64,000 nt of DNA from Microbacterium sp. Root61 (lineage in GTDB: Bacteria; Actinomycetota; Actinomycetes; Actinomycetales; Microbacteriaceae). Location: assembly GCF_001427525.1 (NCBI RefSeq), contig NZ_LMGU01000001.1:3045713-3109712 (forward strand), read 5' to 3'. Of the stretch, positions 33,080 through 41,387 are shown one piece after another. Each line of letters opens with the position of its first letter. Positions within the stretch are counted from its first letter, which is position 1. A program made the translations under genes and the position numbers. Under the pieces are notes generated by a model. The model searched no databases, was not told the origin of the DNA, and saw only the letters and a program-made list of their open reading frames with translations.

Positions 33080-35704
33080 CTAATTCGACAGGAGCCCCAT
33101 CCGGGTGGCCTGCAGGATCGCCTCCTCGCGACTGCCCACCCTGAGCTTGCGATAGACCGCGAGACGGTGGCGCTTCATGGTCGCCGTGGCGATGCCGAGG
33201 TCAGCGGCAGCATCCGCGAGCGGTGGGTGGGTGAGCATGGATTCCAACGACTTCTGCTCCATGAGGGTGAGGCTCTCGCGCCGTATGCAGCGCGCCGGGC
33301 CGGGGACGGCGTCGATCAGGGCGGAGACGTCGCAGAAACCTGCGTCGCGGGCCGCCGCCGCGATTTCCGCGAGTGGCTCGAACGGAACGGACCGCAGCAT
33401 CATCGAGAGCTCGCAGCGCTCGATCAGCTCGGCGGCGCTGTGGAGCGCGACGAATGCCTCCTCCCGTCTGTCGCATCCCCATGCGGCGATTGCCGCGATG
33501 AGAAGCGTGTCGATCTGCTGCCGGAGGTTCAGGACTGCAGGTCCCAGGCGCTGCACCATGAGCAGCGCTTGGACGTCATTTCCCTGGAAGAGGGAACGCC
33601 TGGCGCGCTCGATCTGCACGTAGGGGTTCTTCGCCGGCAGCGCGTCCGCGATCTGCTTCGAGGTGACGAGGTTCCCCGATATCGTCGCCAGCATGGTCTG
33701 GTAGAGCGCGAGGTACCCGCCCCACACGCCGACGCCGTGCCGCTTGCGCTCGATCTGCGCGATCCCGGTGCGCAGGTGCGGGATCGACCAGTCGACTCCG
33801 CGCTGGTACCGGACGCTCTCGGTTTCGGCCATGATCACCATGGGCCACTGCTCGATCCGGTCGTACCACGGGGAGAGGCGGGCGATCGCTTCGCGGAGCA
33901 TCTCGGGGCGGGCGAACTCGTACGCATGGTGAGCGCGGATGACCTCCGCGTTCACCCACGCCAGCGCGGGCGCTGCCCCGAATCTCGTGCGTACTGCGTC
34001 GGCCTGCGCGAGCAATTCCGCTCCGAGCCGGAAGTTGCCCTCGTTGGATTCGACCAGGGACAGTCCGCTGAGCGCCGCGTGCTGCCAAGGCCCGTGTCGC
34101 AGGGTGGCACGCGAGATGTCACCGGTCTGTCCGGGGCCGATGGCTCCCGGTTTCGGCTCCATGAGGGAGTCGAGGCGTTGCCAGACGCGTCTCGCCAGCG
34201 CCGAGTCCCCGCCGATGAAGGCGGTGAACGCGAGCTCCTGCAAGAGCACCGGCTGCTCGCCCGGGTCGCGTCGGCCCGCGTCGTGTCGGCCTGAGGCGGT
34301 GAGACCCGCGCGGGATGCGAGCTGAGCCTCGATGTCCCGAGCGATGGCAAGCGCGGCGGGGGAGTCTCCCCACATGCGTTCTCCGATCATGACAAGCATC
34401 CGATGACCGACATGCAGCGGATCCGTCGGCTCGGGGTTCGACTCGAGTCGGCGCACCGCCCCCGTGTGGAACAGCTTCGACGTGTGCCAGAGGCGCTTCG
34501 GCGCGACCGTCGGCAATTCGAGCTCGAGGAAGAACCGCGCGGCCGCGAGGGTCGGATGGGCGGACAGCTCGGCGTCGGTCAGTGGCGACAGCGCCGCCAG
34601 ACACGTGTCGTGTTGGTCGGTGATCGCCGTGAAATTCGCCCAGAGGACGCTCTCCGCCTCTGCGAGCGAGGAGAACTGGAGGTAGATGCGGAGCGCGCCC
34701 AACGGGTCTGATGTCTCGAGTTCTTTCGCGATCCCGAGGGCGAGGGACTCTCTCCTGCTGCTGCTGAATTCGCGGGTCACGATGGCCGACATCGTGCCGC
34801 GCATGGCCGGATGCAGGCGGTAGCCCTGCCCATCGGAGCTGGCGCCGTCTTCGAGTGCGCCGAGCTGGAGCAGGGTGTGGACGTGCGTGTGCGCGGAGGC
34901 CTTCGATGCACCGCTGAAGAGGGCGGCCTGGTCCAGACTGAACGACTCGACGAGCGCTGCGCCGAGGAGGACGTCTCGCGAGCGCGGGTCGAGGTGGGTG
35001 GCGACCTCGAGGATGTCGATGGCGAACCGGCGCAATGCGGACTGCGGTGCGGAGTCCTCGGGCGTCGCGGGCGAACGAAGGATGGCCGCAACGACGACAG
35101 GCCATCCGGCGGCCTGCGTCACCGCGCTGATCCGACCGGGTGCGTGCTCGCCGCCGGAGTGCGCGAGGATCTCGCGGCACTCGTCGCCGGTGAACGCGAG
35201 ATCCGCCCGGGTGAGCACGCGAACCTGGTGCGTGTGGAGGGGGCCGTCAAGGAGGTGCACCGATCGTGCGAGCACGCACACGTGCAATCGGGGCCCGGTC
35301 CGCACCAGCTCCAGCAGCGCTCGGTCGTGCTCGACGCTGCTGAGGTGGTGATAGTGCTCGAGGACGATCAGCGTCGGCTCGGTCAGTGCGCCGACACGCG
35401 CGCGCACCCACTCCCGGGAGCATCCGTCTTCGCTGTCGGGTCGGTCCGCATCCGTGGCCAGGCTTCGGCCGAGTATCTGCCACAACGTCGTATCCCCCGC
35501 CTCCTCGATGTGCGCGATGTGCACGCGATACTGCGCCAGCGCGGGAGACTCGAGCAACTGCGCGACCAGTGTGCTCTTGCCTGCACCCCCGGGCGCGTTC
35601 AGGAGGACGAACGGGAGGAGGCCCCCCGTTCCGTCATGGAAACGCTCCAGCAGTCGTTCTCTCGCGATGAGTGAATCGCTGTGAATGGCCGAGTTGGCTC
35701 TCAT
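33080..35704 (-). CDS. MalT-like LuxR-family regulator (large ATP-binding, LAL type)
   Basis: This 874-aa protein has an N-terminal ATPase with Walker A NAPGGAGKSTLV (residues 36-47), a middle TPR-like helical part, and a C-terminal LuxR/GerE HTH at about 810-870 (LTLMEQKSLESMLTHPPLADAAADLGIATATMKRHRLAVYRKLRVGSREEAI). LAL proteins are activators whose ATPase state is controlled by a ligand. It is convergent with the sortase gene (20-bp gap, no terminator seen) and close to the pilus operon, which makes it a good candidate pilus regulator. The ATG at 35704 is preferred over an upstream extension that runs through the intergenic region. The inducer is unknown. Confidence 0.85.
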   Translation of the reverse strand: MRANSAIHSDSLIARERLLERFHDGTGGLLPFVLLNAPGGAGKSTLVAQLLESPALAQYRVHIAHIEEAGDTTLWQILGRSLATDADRPDSEDGCSREWVRARVGALTEPTLIVLEHYHHLSSVEHDRALLELVRTGPRLHVCVLARSVHLLDGPLHTHQVRVLTRADLAFTGDECREILAHSGGEHAPGRISAVTQAAGWPVVVAAILRSPATPEDSAPQSALRRFAIDILEVATHLDPRSRDVLLGAALVESFSLDQAALFSGASKASAHTHVHTLLQLGALEDGASSDGQGYRLHPAMRGTMSAIVTREFSSSRRESLALGIAKELETSDPLGALRIYLQFSSLAEAESVLWANFTAITDQHDTCLAALSPLTDAELSAHPTLAAARFFLELELPTVAPKRLWHTSKLFHTGAVRRLESNPEPTDPLHVGHRMLVMIGERMWGDSPAALAIARDIEAQLASRAGLTASGRHDAGRRDPGEQPVLLQELAFTAFIGGDSALARRVWQRLDSLMEPKPGAIGPGQTGDISRATLRHGPWQHAALSGLSLVESNEGNFRLGAELLAQADAVRTRFGAAPALAWVNAEVIRAHHAYEFARPEMLREAIARLSPWYDRIEQWPMVIMAETESVRYQRGVDWSIPHLRTGIAQIERKRHGVGVWGGYLALYQTMLATISGNLVTSKQIADALPAKNPYVQIERARRSLFQGNDVQALLMVQRLGPAVLNLRQQIDTLLIAAIAAWGCDRREEAFVALHSAAELIERCELSMMLRSVPFEPLAEIAAAARDAGFCDVSALIDAVPGPARCIRRESLTLMEQKSLESMLTHPPLADAAADLGIATATMKRHRLAVYRKLRVGSREEAILQATRMGLLSN

Positions 35705-36027
35705 CGGATACCGGCACCCCCTGGTGGATCTTGCGGCTGTGTTCCGCGCCGCGGGGGTGGATAAGACGGACGCGCGAGTTCGGCGCAGGTCCCTTGCGAT
35801 CGTCGTCCGAGCCGCCACGAGACGATGGCGAGCACGCCGAATGGCAGCGCCGACGTCACAGCAGTCATCGAGTCCACGATCAGTTCTTCCCCCCGGAGAA
35901 CGAGCGACGTCGGGCCCGAGGGCCCTCGATCGCTTTGCGAGCCTAGGGGAGCGGTCTCCTCCCGGTCCATTCGCGGTGTTCTCAGCGCTCGGGGCCACTT
36001 CCCGTTCGTGCGCGCTACCCTGAGCGC
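35705..36027. other. Intergenic region between divergent LuxR and menC genes
   Basis: This 323-bp stretch has no convincing gene. It must contain the promoter of the minus-strand regulator, which I cannot locate with confidence, and the leaderless-type promoter of menC at its right end. GGGCCC-GA-GGGCCC (35912-35925) is a short perfect inverted repeat without known meaning. Confidence 0.6.
36016..36021 (+). promoter_or_regulatory. -10 box TACCCT of menC
   Basis: TACCCT ends six bases before the ATG at 36028, so the mRNA is probably leaderless. Confidence 0.5.
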
Positions 36028-37161
36028 ATGCCCATCGCCCGGCCCGCGGCATCCGTCGCCCTCGAAGGTGTCGAGTTGCGGGTACTGCAGATCCCGCTCG
36101 TCTCTCCGTTCACCACGAGCTTCGGCACCGAGCATGTGCGCGAGGTCATCGTCGTCCGCGCGCTCACCTCCGATGGAGAGGGGTGGGGAGAGATCGTGAC
36201 CGGCGCCGCGCCGCTGTACTCGAGCGAGTACACGCAGGGGGCGTGGGATGTCGCGCTGCGCTGGATGATCCCCGCATTGCTGGACCGCTACACGCTCGCG
36301 CCGGAGGATGTCGCCACCATGCTGCGGCCGTTCGTCGGTCATCGCATGGCCAAGGCGGGCCTCGAGCTCGCCGTGCTCGATGCGGCCCTGCGCGCAGAGT
36401 CCCGCCCGCTCGGCGAGTACCTCGGAGCGGTGCGCACGCACGTGCCGTCCGGCGTCTCCGTCGGCATCCAACACGACCCCGCCGCGCTGGTCGAGGCTGT
36501 GGGCGGATACCTCGACGAGGGGTACGTGCGGATCAAGATCAAGATCAAACCCGGACGGGACATCGCCGACACCGCCGCAGTCCGCGATGCGTTCGGCGCC
36601 ATCCCGCTGCAGGTCGACGCGAACTCGGCGTACACGCTGGCCGATCTGGACACCCTCGCCGAGCTGGATCGGTTCGACCTGCTGCTGATCGAGCAGCCGC
36701 TGCAGGAGGACGACCTCGTCGACCACGCCACCCTGGCCCGCCGGCTGCGCACACCGGTGTGCCTGGACGAATCGATCGTGTCGGAGAAGGCGGCGGTCGA
36801 CGCGATGGCGCTGGGCGCGGCATCCGTCATCAACGTCAAGGCGGGACGCGTGGGCGGCTATCTCGAGGCGGTCGCGATCCACGATCTGTGCCGGGATGCC
36901 GGGGTGCCCGTGTGGTGCGGAGGCATGCTCGAGACCGGCATCGGCCGCGCCGCGAACGCCGCGCTCGCCGCCCTGCCGGGCTTCACTCTGCCGGGGGACG
37001 TCTCGGCGGCGAGCCGCTTCTACGCCCGAGACATCGTGACCGAGCCGGCGGTGCTGGAGGACGGACATGTCCGCGTTCCCACCGGCCCCGGGCTGGGCGT
37101 GCAGATCGACCCGGTCGCCCTCGACGATTTCACGATCGCCCGCGAGACGGTGCGGCGGTAG
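36028..37161 (+). CDS. menC: o-Succinylbenzoate synthase / N-acylamino acid racemase
   Basis: This 377-aa enolase-superfamily enzyme dehydrates SHCHC to o-succinylbenzoate in menaquinone synthesis; close relatives racemise N-acylamino acids, and many do both. The KxK general acid-base motif is Lys170/Lys172 in RIKIKIKPGRD. Metal ligands are Asp197 (VDANSAY), Glu222 (LIEQPL) and Asp247 (CLDESI). The opposing Lys is Lys271 in NVKAGRVGG. These match the NSAR/OSBS group of about 370 aa. No other men gene is nearby, so the racemase role cannot be excluded. It is followed after three bases by a lipoprotein gene on the same strand. Confidence 0.87.
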   Translation: MPIARPAASVALEGVELRVLQIPLVSPFTTSFGTEHVREVIVVRALTSDGEGWGEIVTGAAPLYSSEYTQGAWDVALRWMIPALLDRYTLAPEDVATMLRPFVGHRMAKAGLELAVLDAALRAESRPLGEYLGAVRTHVPSGVSVGIQHDPAALVEAVGGYLDEGYVRIKIKIKPGRDIADTAAVRDAFGAIPLQVDANSAYTLADLDTLAELDRFDLLLIEQPLQEDDLVDHATLARRLRTPVCLDESIVSEKAAVDAMALGAASVINVKAGRVGGYLEAVAIHDLCRDAGVPVWCGGMLETGIGRAANAALAALPGFTLPGDVSAASRFYARDIVTEPAVLEDGHVRVPTGPGLGVQIDPVALDDFTIARETVRR

Positions 37162-37164
37162 GCG

Positions 37165-38079
37165 GTGCGCGGGTCCTGGCGCTCCGCGCGCATCGCGGCA
37201 ATCGCCCTGGCGGTCGCCGTCCTGTTCGCCGGGTGTTCCGAGCAGCCCCGTCCGCTCCCGTCGGCCACCAGCCTGCCCGCCGGGGTGGATGCCTCGCTGA
37301 TCCAGCTGCGTTCGGACGTCGCCGCGCGCGAGGCTCAGGTGCGGGTGCACAACGGCAATGACGAACCCGTGACGATCACGCGGCTCCGGGTCGATGACCC
37401 GCGCTTCGCACGGGCCGCGGCGCGCGCGCTCCCGCACACCACGACGGTCGGTCCTGGCGCCACCGTCGACATCCGCATTCAGCTTCCGCCGATGGCATGC
37501 GAGGGCGACCTGACTCAGCTCGGACCCTCGCCGACCGCGACGTCCGCCGCGCCGACGGTCACGATGCACTACTCGCTCGGCGAGAGCGCCGCGGTCGCGG
37601 TGTCTCCGCTGGCGGAGCCGACGCCGTTCATCGCGGCGATGCACGAGCGCGAATGTCGTGCCCGCGCGCTCGGCGCCGCCGCGGGCGTGACCCTCTCATC
37701 GTTCACGCCGTCGGAGCCGGGGGTGCCGGCCGATCTCGCCCTGACGATCGCGCCGACCGGGAAAGGCGCCGCGCGCATCGTCGGCATCGAGACGACCAAC
37801 CTCCTCACCTTCGATGCGGGCGCCGGGACCACTGCCGAGGTGTTCGACATCGGGGTCGATGTCGCGGAGGGCGACACCGAATCCACCGTGGTGCACCTGC
37901 CCCTCGTGCCGCTGCGCTGCGATGCGCACGCGGTGCAGGAGGACAAGCGCGGCACGATCTTCACGGTGATCGTCGATCTCGACGGTGACGGTGCCGGCGA
38001 GATCGAGCTGGCCGCCTCCGAGGACATGCGCGGCGAGATCCTCACCTGGGTCGGGAAGTGGTGCGGCTTCGGGTCATGA
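37165..38079 (+). CDS. Predicted lipoprotein of unknown function
   Basis: This 304-aa protein has a lipoprotein signal peptide (RIAAIALAVAVLFAGC, lipidated Cys24) and would be exposed on the outer face of the membrane. The rest is beta-rich with repeated short strands (QVRVHNGNDEPVTITRLRVDD, TVDIRIQLPPMACEG) and pairs of cysteines, perhaps an Ig-like fold. I recognise no family. The GTG start is three bases after the menC stop, so it is co-transcribed with menC. Confidence 0.72.
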   Translation: MRGSWRSARIAAIALAVAVLFAGCSEQPRPLPSATSLPAGVDASLIQLRSDVAAREAQVRVHNGNDEPVTITRLRVDDPRFARAAARALPHTTTVGPGATVDIRIQLPPMACEGDLTQLGPSPTATSAAPTVTMHYSLGESAAVAVSPLAEPTPFIAAMHERECRARALGAAAGVTLSSFTPSEPGVPADLALTIAPTGKGAARIVGIETTNLLTFDAGAGTTAEVFDIGVDVAEGDTESTVVHLPLVPLRCDAHAVQEDKRGTIFTVIVDLDGDGAGEIELAASEDMRGEILTWVGKWCGFGS

Positions 38080-38311
38080 GCCGGCCGGCCGGGCCGTGGG
38101 CGGCAGCGAGCACGAACGCAGGCAGGATGCGCCCGGATGCCGCTTCCGCACCCGAAAGACCGTGCCCAGCCTGAGTTGATGCCCCGCTGACGCCTGTCGG
38201 CGCGTGTATCTCCCGGCGTCCGTCAGCCTCCTTCTTCTCGAACCCGCGTCATAGAACGCGTGCGGCCCCGTCTCTTGGATGACGGGCTCGCGACGAACGG
38301 AGGAGAACGCC

Positions 38312-38470
38312 ATGCGTGCATACATCGACTCGATCGGACGGGCGCTTTCCGTGCCCGCCCGTCGCGATCTCCCCCGCGTGCCCCGCAGCATGCGCCCCCG
38401 CGTGGGGCGCTCGACGTTCGTGCCGGTGCGTCAGGAGAGCGTTGCACGCGGACTCAGCCGCGCCGCCTGA
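38312..38470 (+). CDS. Small basic protein, unknown function
   Basis: A 52-aa ORF begins MRAYIDSIGRALSVPARRDL and is rich in Arg (11 residues) and Pro, with no membrane helix or signal. The start at 38312 has a strong GGAGGAG ribosome-binding site at 38300-38306, better than for most genes here, which is the main reason to call it. A longer in-frame start exists at 38279 but would overlap that site. It lies between a lipoprotein and a cupin gene. The function is unknown; a stress-induced nucleic-acid-binding peptide is one guess. Confidence 0.5.
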   Translation: MRAYIDSIGRALSVPARRDLPRVPRSMRPRVGRSTFVPVRQESVARGLSRAA

Positions 38471-38491
38471 GAATCCGGGCGCCGGCGAGAG

Positions 38492-38497
38492 TACTCT
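38492..38497 (+). promoter_or_regulatory. -10 box TACTCT of the cupin gene
   Basis: TACTCT ends seven bases before the ATG at 38505 and one base before an in-frame ATG at 38499. The later codon fits the leaderless spacing of the other genes. Confidence 0.45.
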
Positions 38498-38504
38498 CAT
38501 GCCC

Positions 38505-38852
38505 ATGGTCGATGACGACCCGGTGACGACGAACCCGGAGCACTATCGCACGGTCTTCGAGAACGACCACGTCCGCGTGCTCGACTACGTCGACGAGCCC
38601 GGGGAGAGCACGACCCCGCACCGGCATCCGAACAGTGTGATGATCACTCTCACCGACTTCCACCGACGGCTCAGTACGGCGGTGGGTGACCGCGACGTCG
38701 AATTGACCGCGAACCAGGTGCTGTGGCTTCCGGCCCAGCGCCACTCCGGCGAGAACACCGGCACCACCCCCACGCACACGATCCTGATCGAGCTCAAGGG
38801 CGCTGCCGCAGGAACCCTCGATGAGAGCGTGATCGGTCCCGCTACAACCTGA
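38505..38852 (+). CDS. Small cupin-domain protein
   Basis: This 115-aa protein is a single cupin barrel. VLDYVDEPGESTTPHRHPNSVMITLTD holds two of the usual metal-binding His (HRH) of cupin motif 1, and LWLPAQRHSGENTGTTPTHTILIEL is motif 2 with further His. Such proteins bind a metal and often a small acid; no substrate is evident. The ATG at 38505 is chosen from the promoter spacing; ATG 38499 would add two residues. Confidence 0.78.
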   Translation: MVDDDPVTTNPEHYRTVFENDHVRVLDYVDEPGESTTPHRHPNSVMITLTDFHRRLSTAVGDRDVELTANQVLWLPAQRHSGENTGTTPTHTILIELKGAAAGTLDESVIGPATT

Positions 38853-38888
38853 GCCGATCGCCTTCCCTGCTGCGCATCCGTTGGGCCG

Positions 38889-39350
38889 TCACTCGAGATG
38901 GGCGCCGAGGGCCTCGAGGAGGCCGCGCGTGCCTTCTTCGCGGCCGGGGCCGTCGGCCCAGAACTGGTCGAAGAAGACGCCGTGCTCGATGTGCGTGAAA
39001 CGGGTGCCCTCGTCGGTGGACTCGAACTCCAACGACGCCACCGACGTCGACATGTGGACCCCGTTGAGCCACATGTCGTACGTCGTGACGATGCGGACGT
39101 GCTCGACGATGTCGGTGTAGGTGGCCTCGTACCGTGAGACGGGACCGTCGTGAAACGCCGCCTCGTCGACGTCGTGTCCCCCGACGCGGAAGTCGAACGC
39201 CCACTCACCGGGTTCCACGGTGTCGCCTCCGCCCCACCAGCTCCGCTTCTGGCTCTCGTCGGCGAACGCGTCCCAGACGCGTTCGCGAGGAACGGGGTAG
39301 TCCCGGGTGAGGGTGAACCCGGCGTGGGCGAGGCGGCGTGCGATCGTCAT
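38889..39350 (-). CDS. SRPBCC/AHSA1-domain protein
   Basis: This 153-aa START-like protein has the Aha1-type hydrophobic-ligand fold: FTLTRDYPVPRERVWDAFADESQKRSWWGG at the N-terminus, FDFRVGG and a C-terminal helix with GLLEALGAHLE. Such proteins are commonly encoded with an ArsR regulator. Here it is the last gene of arsR-DHFR-SRPBCC on the minus strand, starting ten bases after the DHFR stop with an AGGACG site. The ligand is unknown. Confidence 0.85.
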   Translation of the reverse strand: MTIARRLAHAGFTLTRDYPVPRERVWDAFADESQKRSWWGGGDTVEPGEWAFDFRVGGHDVDEAAFHDGPVSRYEATYTDIVEHVRIVTTYDMWLNGVHMSTSVASLEFESTDEGTRFTHIEHGVFFDQFWADGPGREEGTRGLLEALGAHLE

Positions 39351-39359
39351 GAGGACGTC

Positions 39360-40004
39360 CTATCGAGTCAAGGTGACGTGGATCTGACCGCTTTCGGCCA
39401 CTTCCGTCGTCACCTCGTGGGTGAGCTCGAAGCCGCGCAGGTCGTCCCACAGTCGATGGCCACGGCCGAGGAAGATCGGGGTGACCATGAGGTGCAGGTC
39501 GTCGACCAGGCCGGCGCGCAGAAAGTCGCGCGCCGTGCTGTACCCACCGCCGATGCGCACGTCCAGTCCGCCCGCAGCCTCCGTCGCCTCGGCGAGCACG
39601 TCCTCGATGGCGGCGCTGCGGAAGTGGAACGTCGTTCCGCCCTCCATATGGATCGACGGACGCGGTGCGGTGTGGCTGAGGACATAGACCGGGGTGCCGA
39701 AGGGCGGGGTGTCACCCCACCAGCCTTTCCAATCCGCATCGCCGGGAAAGGTGTGCAGCCCGAACATCCCCGCTCCCATGATCTCGGTGCCGACGCCCTC
39801 GAAGAACGCGACGGCGTATCGGTCATCGACGCCGGTCGTGCCCTTTCCGCTGGTGTCACCGAAGACATACTCGTGGAACGTGCGGGTAGCGGCGTACGCG
39901 GCTGTGAGCCGCCCCCAGTCCTCACCCATCGGATTGTCGGGGGTCGGGTCGGCCGGTGTGTAGCCGTCCAGCGAGGTGAACAGGTCGAGGCGAACGCGGG
40001 TCAT
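39360..40004 (-). CDS. Dihydrofolate reductase family protein (RibD C-terminal type)
   Basis: This 214-aa protein has the COG0262 fold: VRLDLFTSLDGYTPAD at the N-terminus (NADPH-binding strand with the SLDG motif), a GMFGLHTFPG segment, VYVLSHTAPRP, and DVRIGGGYSTARDFLRAGLVDDLHLMVTPIFLGRGHRLWDD, all typical of RibD_C proteins. Most members are reductases of unknown substrate rather than true folate enzymes. It starts one base after the arsR stop with an AAGGAG site inside arsR, so the genes are coupled. Confidence 0.85.
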   Translation of the reverse strand: MTRVRLDLFTSLDGYTPADPTPDNPMGEDWGRLTAAYAATRTFHEYVFGDTSGKGTTGVDDRYAVAFFEGVGTEIMGAGMFGLHTFPGDADWKGWWGDTPPFGTPVYVLSHTAPRPSIHMEGGTTFHFRSAAIEDVLAEATEAAGGLDVRIGGGYSTARDFLRAGLVDDLHLMVTPIFLGRGHRLWDDLRGFELTHEVTTEVAESGQIHVTLTR

Positions 40005-40005
40005 G

Positions 40006-40344
40006 TCAGATCTCCTTCGGGGCAGTCAAGGCGAGATGGATGCCGAGCCGGTCGGCGTGGTGTTCCGCTGGGGTGCGCTGCTCGCCGAGCCATACGTGCA
40101 AGACATCGAGGGCGCCCGGTCGCAGGCTCACGGTGCGGACACGTCCGTGCTTCTCCGACGTGACCACTCCCGCGTTCTCGAGGATGCTCAGGTGCTGCAT
40201 GAGTGAGGGCAGCGCCATCGAGAACGGTTCCGCGAGTTCGGACACGACCGCCGGCGACTTCGCCAGCCGTTGCACGACGGCCCGGCGCGTCGGATCCGCG
40301 AGAGCGCGGAGCACGGCGTCGAGCTCGTCGTAATAGTTAGGCAT
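40006..40344 (-). CDS. ArsR-family transcriptional regulator
   Basis: This 112-aa winged-helix regulator begins MPNYYDELDAVLRALADPTRRAVVQRLA and contains VSELAEPFSMALPSLMQHLSILENAGVV, the ArsR helix-turn-helix. No cysteine metal site is seen, so it is not a metal sensor of the classic type; this group often regulates SRPBCC genes. The ATG lies inside a 30-bp perfect palindrome that also covers the -10 box, so strong autorepression is likely. The frame extends to 40380, but that stretch is promoter. It heads the DHFR-SRPBCC operon. Confidence 0.88.
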   Translation of the reverse strand: MPNYYDELDAVLRALADPTRRAVVQRLAKSPAVVSELAEPFSMALPSLMQHLSILENAGVVTSEKHGRVRTVSLRPGALDVLHVWLGEQRTPAEHHADRLGIHLALTAPKEI

Positions 40345-40380
40345 ATGCCTAACTATTACCGAAGAGGAGCGATTCGTCAA
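40330..40380 (-). promoter_or_regulatory. arsR operon promoter within a 30-bp perfect palindrome
   Basis: On the minus strand TTGACG (40380-40375) and TAATAG (40358-40353) with a 16-bp spacer form the promoter. GTAATAGTTAGGCAT (40330-40344) and its exact reverse complement (40345-40359) give a 30-bp palindrome that covers the -10 box and the arsR ATG. It is the most AT-rich spot nearby and a likely ArsR operator. Confidence 0.75.
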
Positions 40381-40420
40381 CCGAACGGATGTGGCGTGTC
40401 CTTGCGCTCTTCGAGTCGGC

Positions 40421-41317
40421 CTAAGCGCGGTCCTCGCGTGCGAGCCAGCCTTCGATGCCGTCGAGCAGTCGCTGGAGCCCGAACTCGAACAGTGCGTCCA
40501 GGTCGAGGTCGAAGTCGTCCGATCGTACGAGGGACGCGAGCAGCGGCAGCTCCGCCGGCGACACCATCGTCGCGATGTCGGTGGATCGCGTCGTCATGTA
40601 TTCGTCCGCGGTGAGGCCGGTGTCCTGCTGCTGCTCGGCCTCGGACGCGATGTCGATCGCCATCCCCTTGACGTGGCTGAACACGATGACGCTGATGTAC
40701 ATCATCATCTCCATGCTCAACCCGAGCGGAGCCAGCGCCCGCAGGCACCATTCCGTGTAGCGGAATCCGTTCGGCACGAGCTGCGGGCGAGAGATCGACA
40801 TCACGCCGGCGAGCCACGGATGCCGCCGGAAGCCGGCCCACTGCAGCCGCGCCGAGACCTCCAGGTCGCCGCGCCAATCCGCGTCGGAGGGTGGCGGGAA
40901 GCCATCCTCGCCGAGAGCCGAGTCGATCATGAGCAGCACGAGGGCATCCTTGCTCTCGACGTACCGGTACAGCGACATCGTCGCGGTACCGAGCTCGGCC
41001 GCGACGCGCCGCATCGAGATCGCGTCGATGCCCTCCGCATCCGCCATCGCGATGGCGGTCGTCACGACCTGTGCGGTCGACAGCTGTGTCGGCGACGGGC
41101 CCGGTGTCGGTGATGCGACCACGCTCCCGACGCCCAGGGTCGAGATGACCAGGCCCTGCTGCTGCAGCAGCGCGAGCGCCTTCGTGGCGGTGGCGATCGC
41201 GACGCCCCACTCCTTGGTGATCCCGCGCGCCGACGGAACCCGATCGCCCGCGTTCAGGTCTCCGGAGGCGATCCGCGCCGCGATCTCCGCCGCAATGGTC
41301 TGGGATGTCGCTCGCAC
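40421..41317 (-). CDS. GntR-TetR fusion transcriptional regulator
   Basis: This 298-aa regulator has two different DNA-binding domains. Residues 1-68 are a GntR-type winged helix (IAAEIAARIASGDLNAGDRVPSARGITKEWGVAIATATKALALLQQQGLV). Residues 78-128 are a TetR HTH (AQVVTTAIAMADAEGIDAISMRRVAAELGTATMSLYRYVESKDALV), followed by a TetR C-terminal ligand domain. It is divergent from the FAD monooxygenase gene, with TGTAC-type palindromes in the 70-bp gap. Loss of the TetR or GntR half would be visible as truncation, and neither is truncated. The GTG start at 41317 touches the first palindrome. A role in controlling the monooxygenase is likely. Confidence 0.85.
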   Translation of the reverse strand: MRATSQTIAAEIAARIASGDLNAGDRVPSARGITKEWGVAIATATKALALLQQQGLVISTLGVGSVVASPTPGPSPTQLSTAQVVTTAIAMADAEGIDAISMRRVAAELGTATMSLYRYVESKDALVLLMIDSALGEDGFPPPSDADWRGDLEVSARLQWAGFRRHPWLAGVMSISRPQLVPNGFRYTEWCLRALAPLGLSMEMMMYISVIVFSHVKGMAIDIASEAEQQQDTGLTADEYMTTRSTDIATMVSPAELPLLASLVRSDDFDLDLDALFEFGLQRLLDGIEGWLAREDRA

Positions 41318-41383
41318 TGTACTAGTACACCACCTTCATATTTAGAACACTTGTACGCCGTACATCACCTGTACTACCGTGCA
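41318..41383. promoter_or_regulatory. Divergent promoter region with TGTAC palindromes
   Basis: TGTACTAGTACA (41318-41329) is a perfect 12-bp palindrome next to the GTG of the regulator. TGTAC-GCC-GTACA (41352-41364) is a perfect 5-3-5 palindrome, and TGTAC-TACC-GTGCA (41370-41383) a near-perfect third site. TACCGT (41375-41380) is the -10 box of the monooxygenase gene, seven bases before its ATG. Confidence 0.65.
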
Positions 41384-41387
41384 ATTC

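Noticed and set aside
35705..36027. N-terminal extension of the LuxR-family protein to 36052
   Set aside because: The added part is Arg-rich without homology and would run through the menC promoter; the ATG at 35704 starts a normal LAL N-terminus.
36028..37161. menC as a dipeptide epimerase or mandelate racemase-type enzyme
   Set aside because: The KxK, DANSAY, EQP, DES and NVKAGRVGG motifs together match the OSBS/NSAR group; the epimerase group has different loops near the C-terminus.
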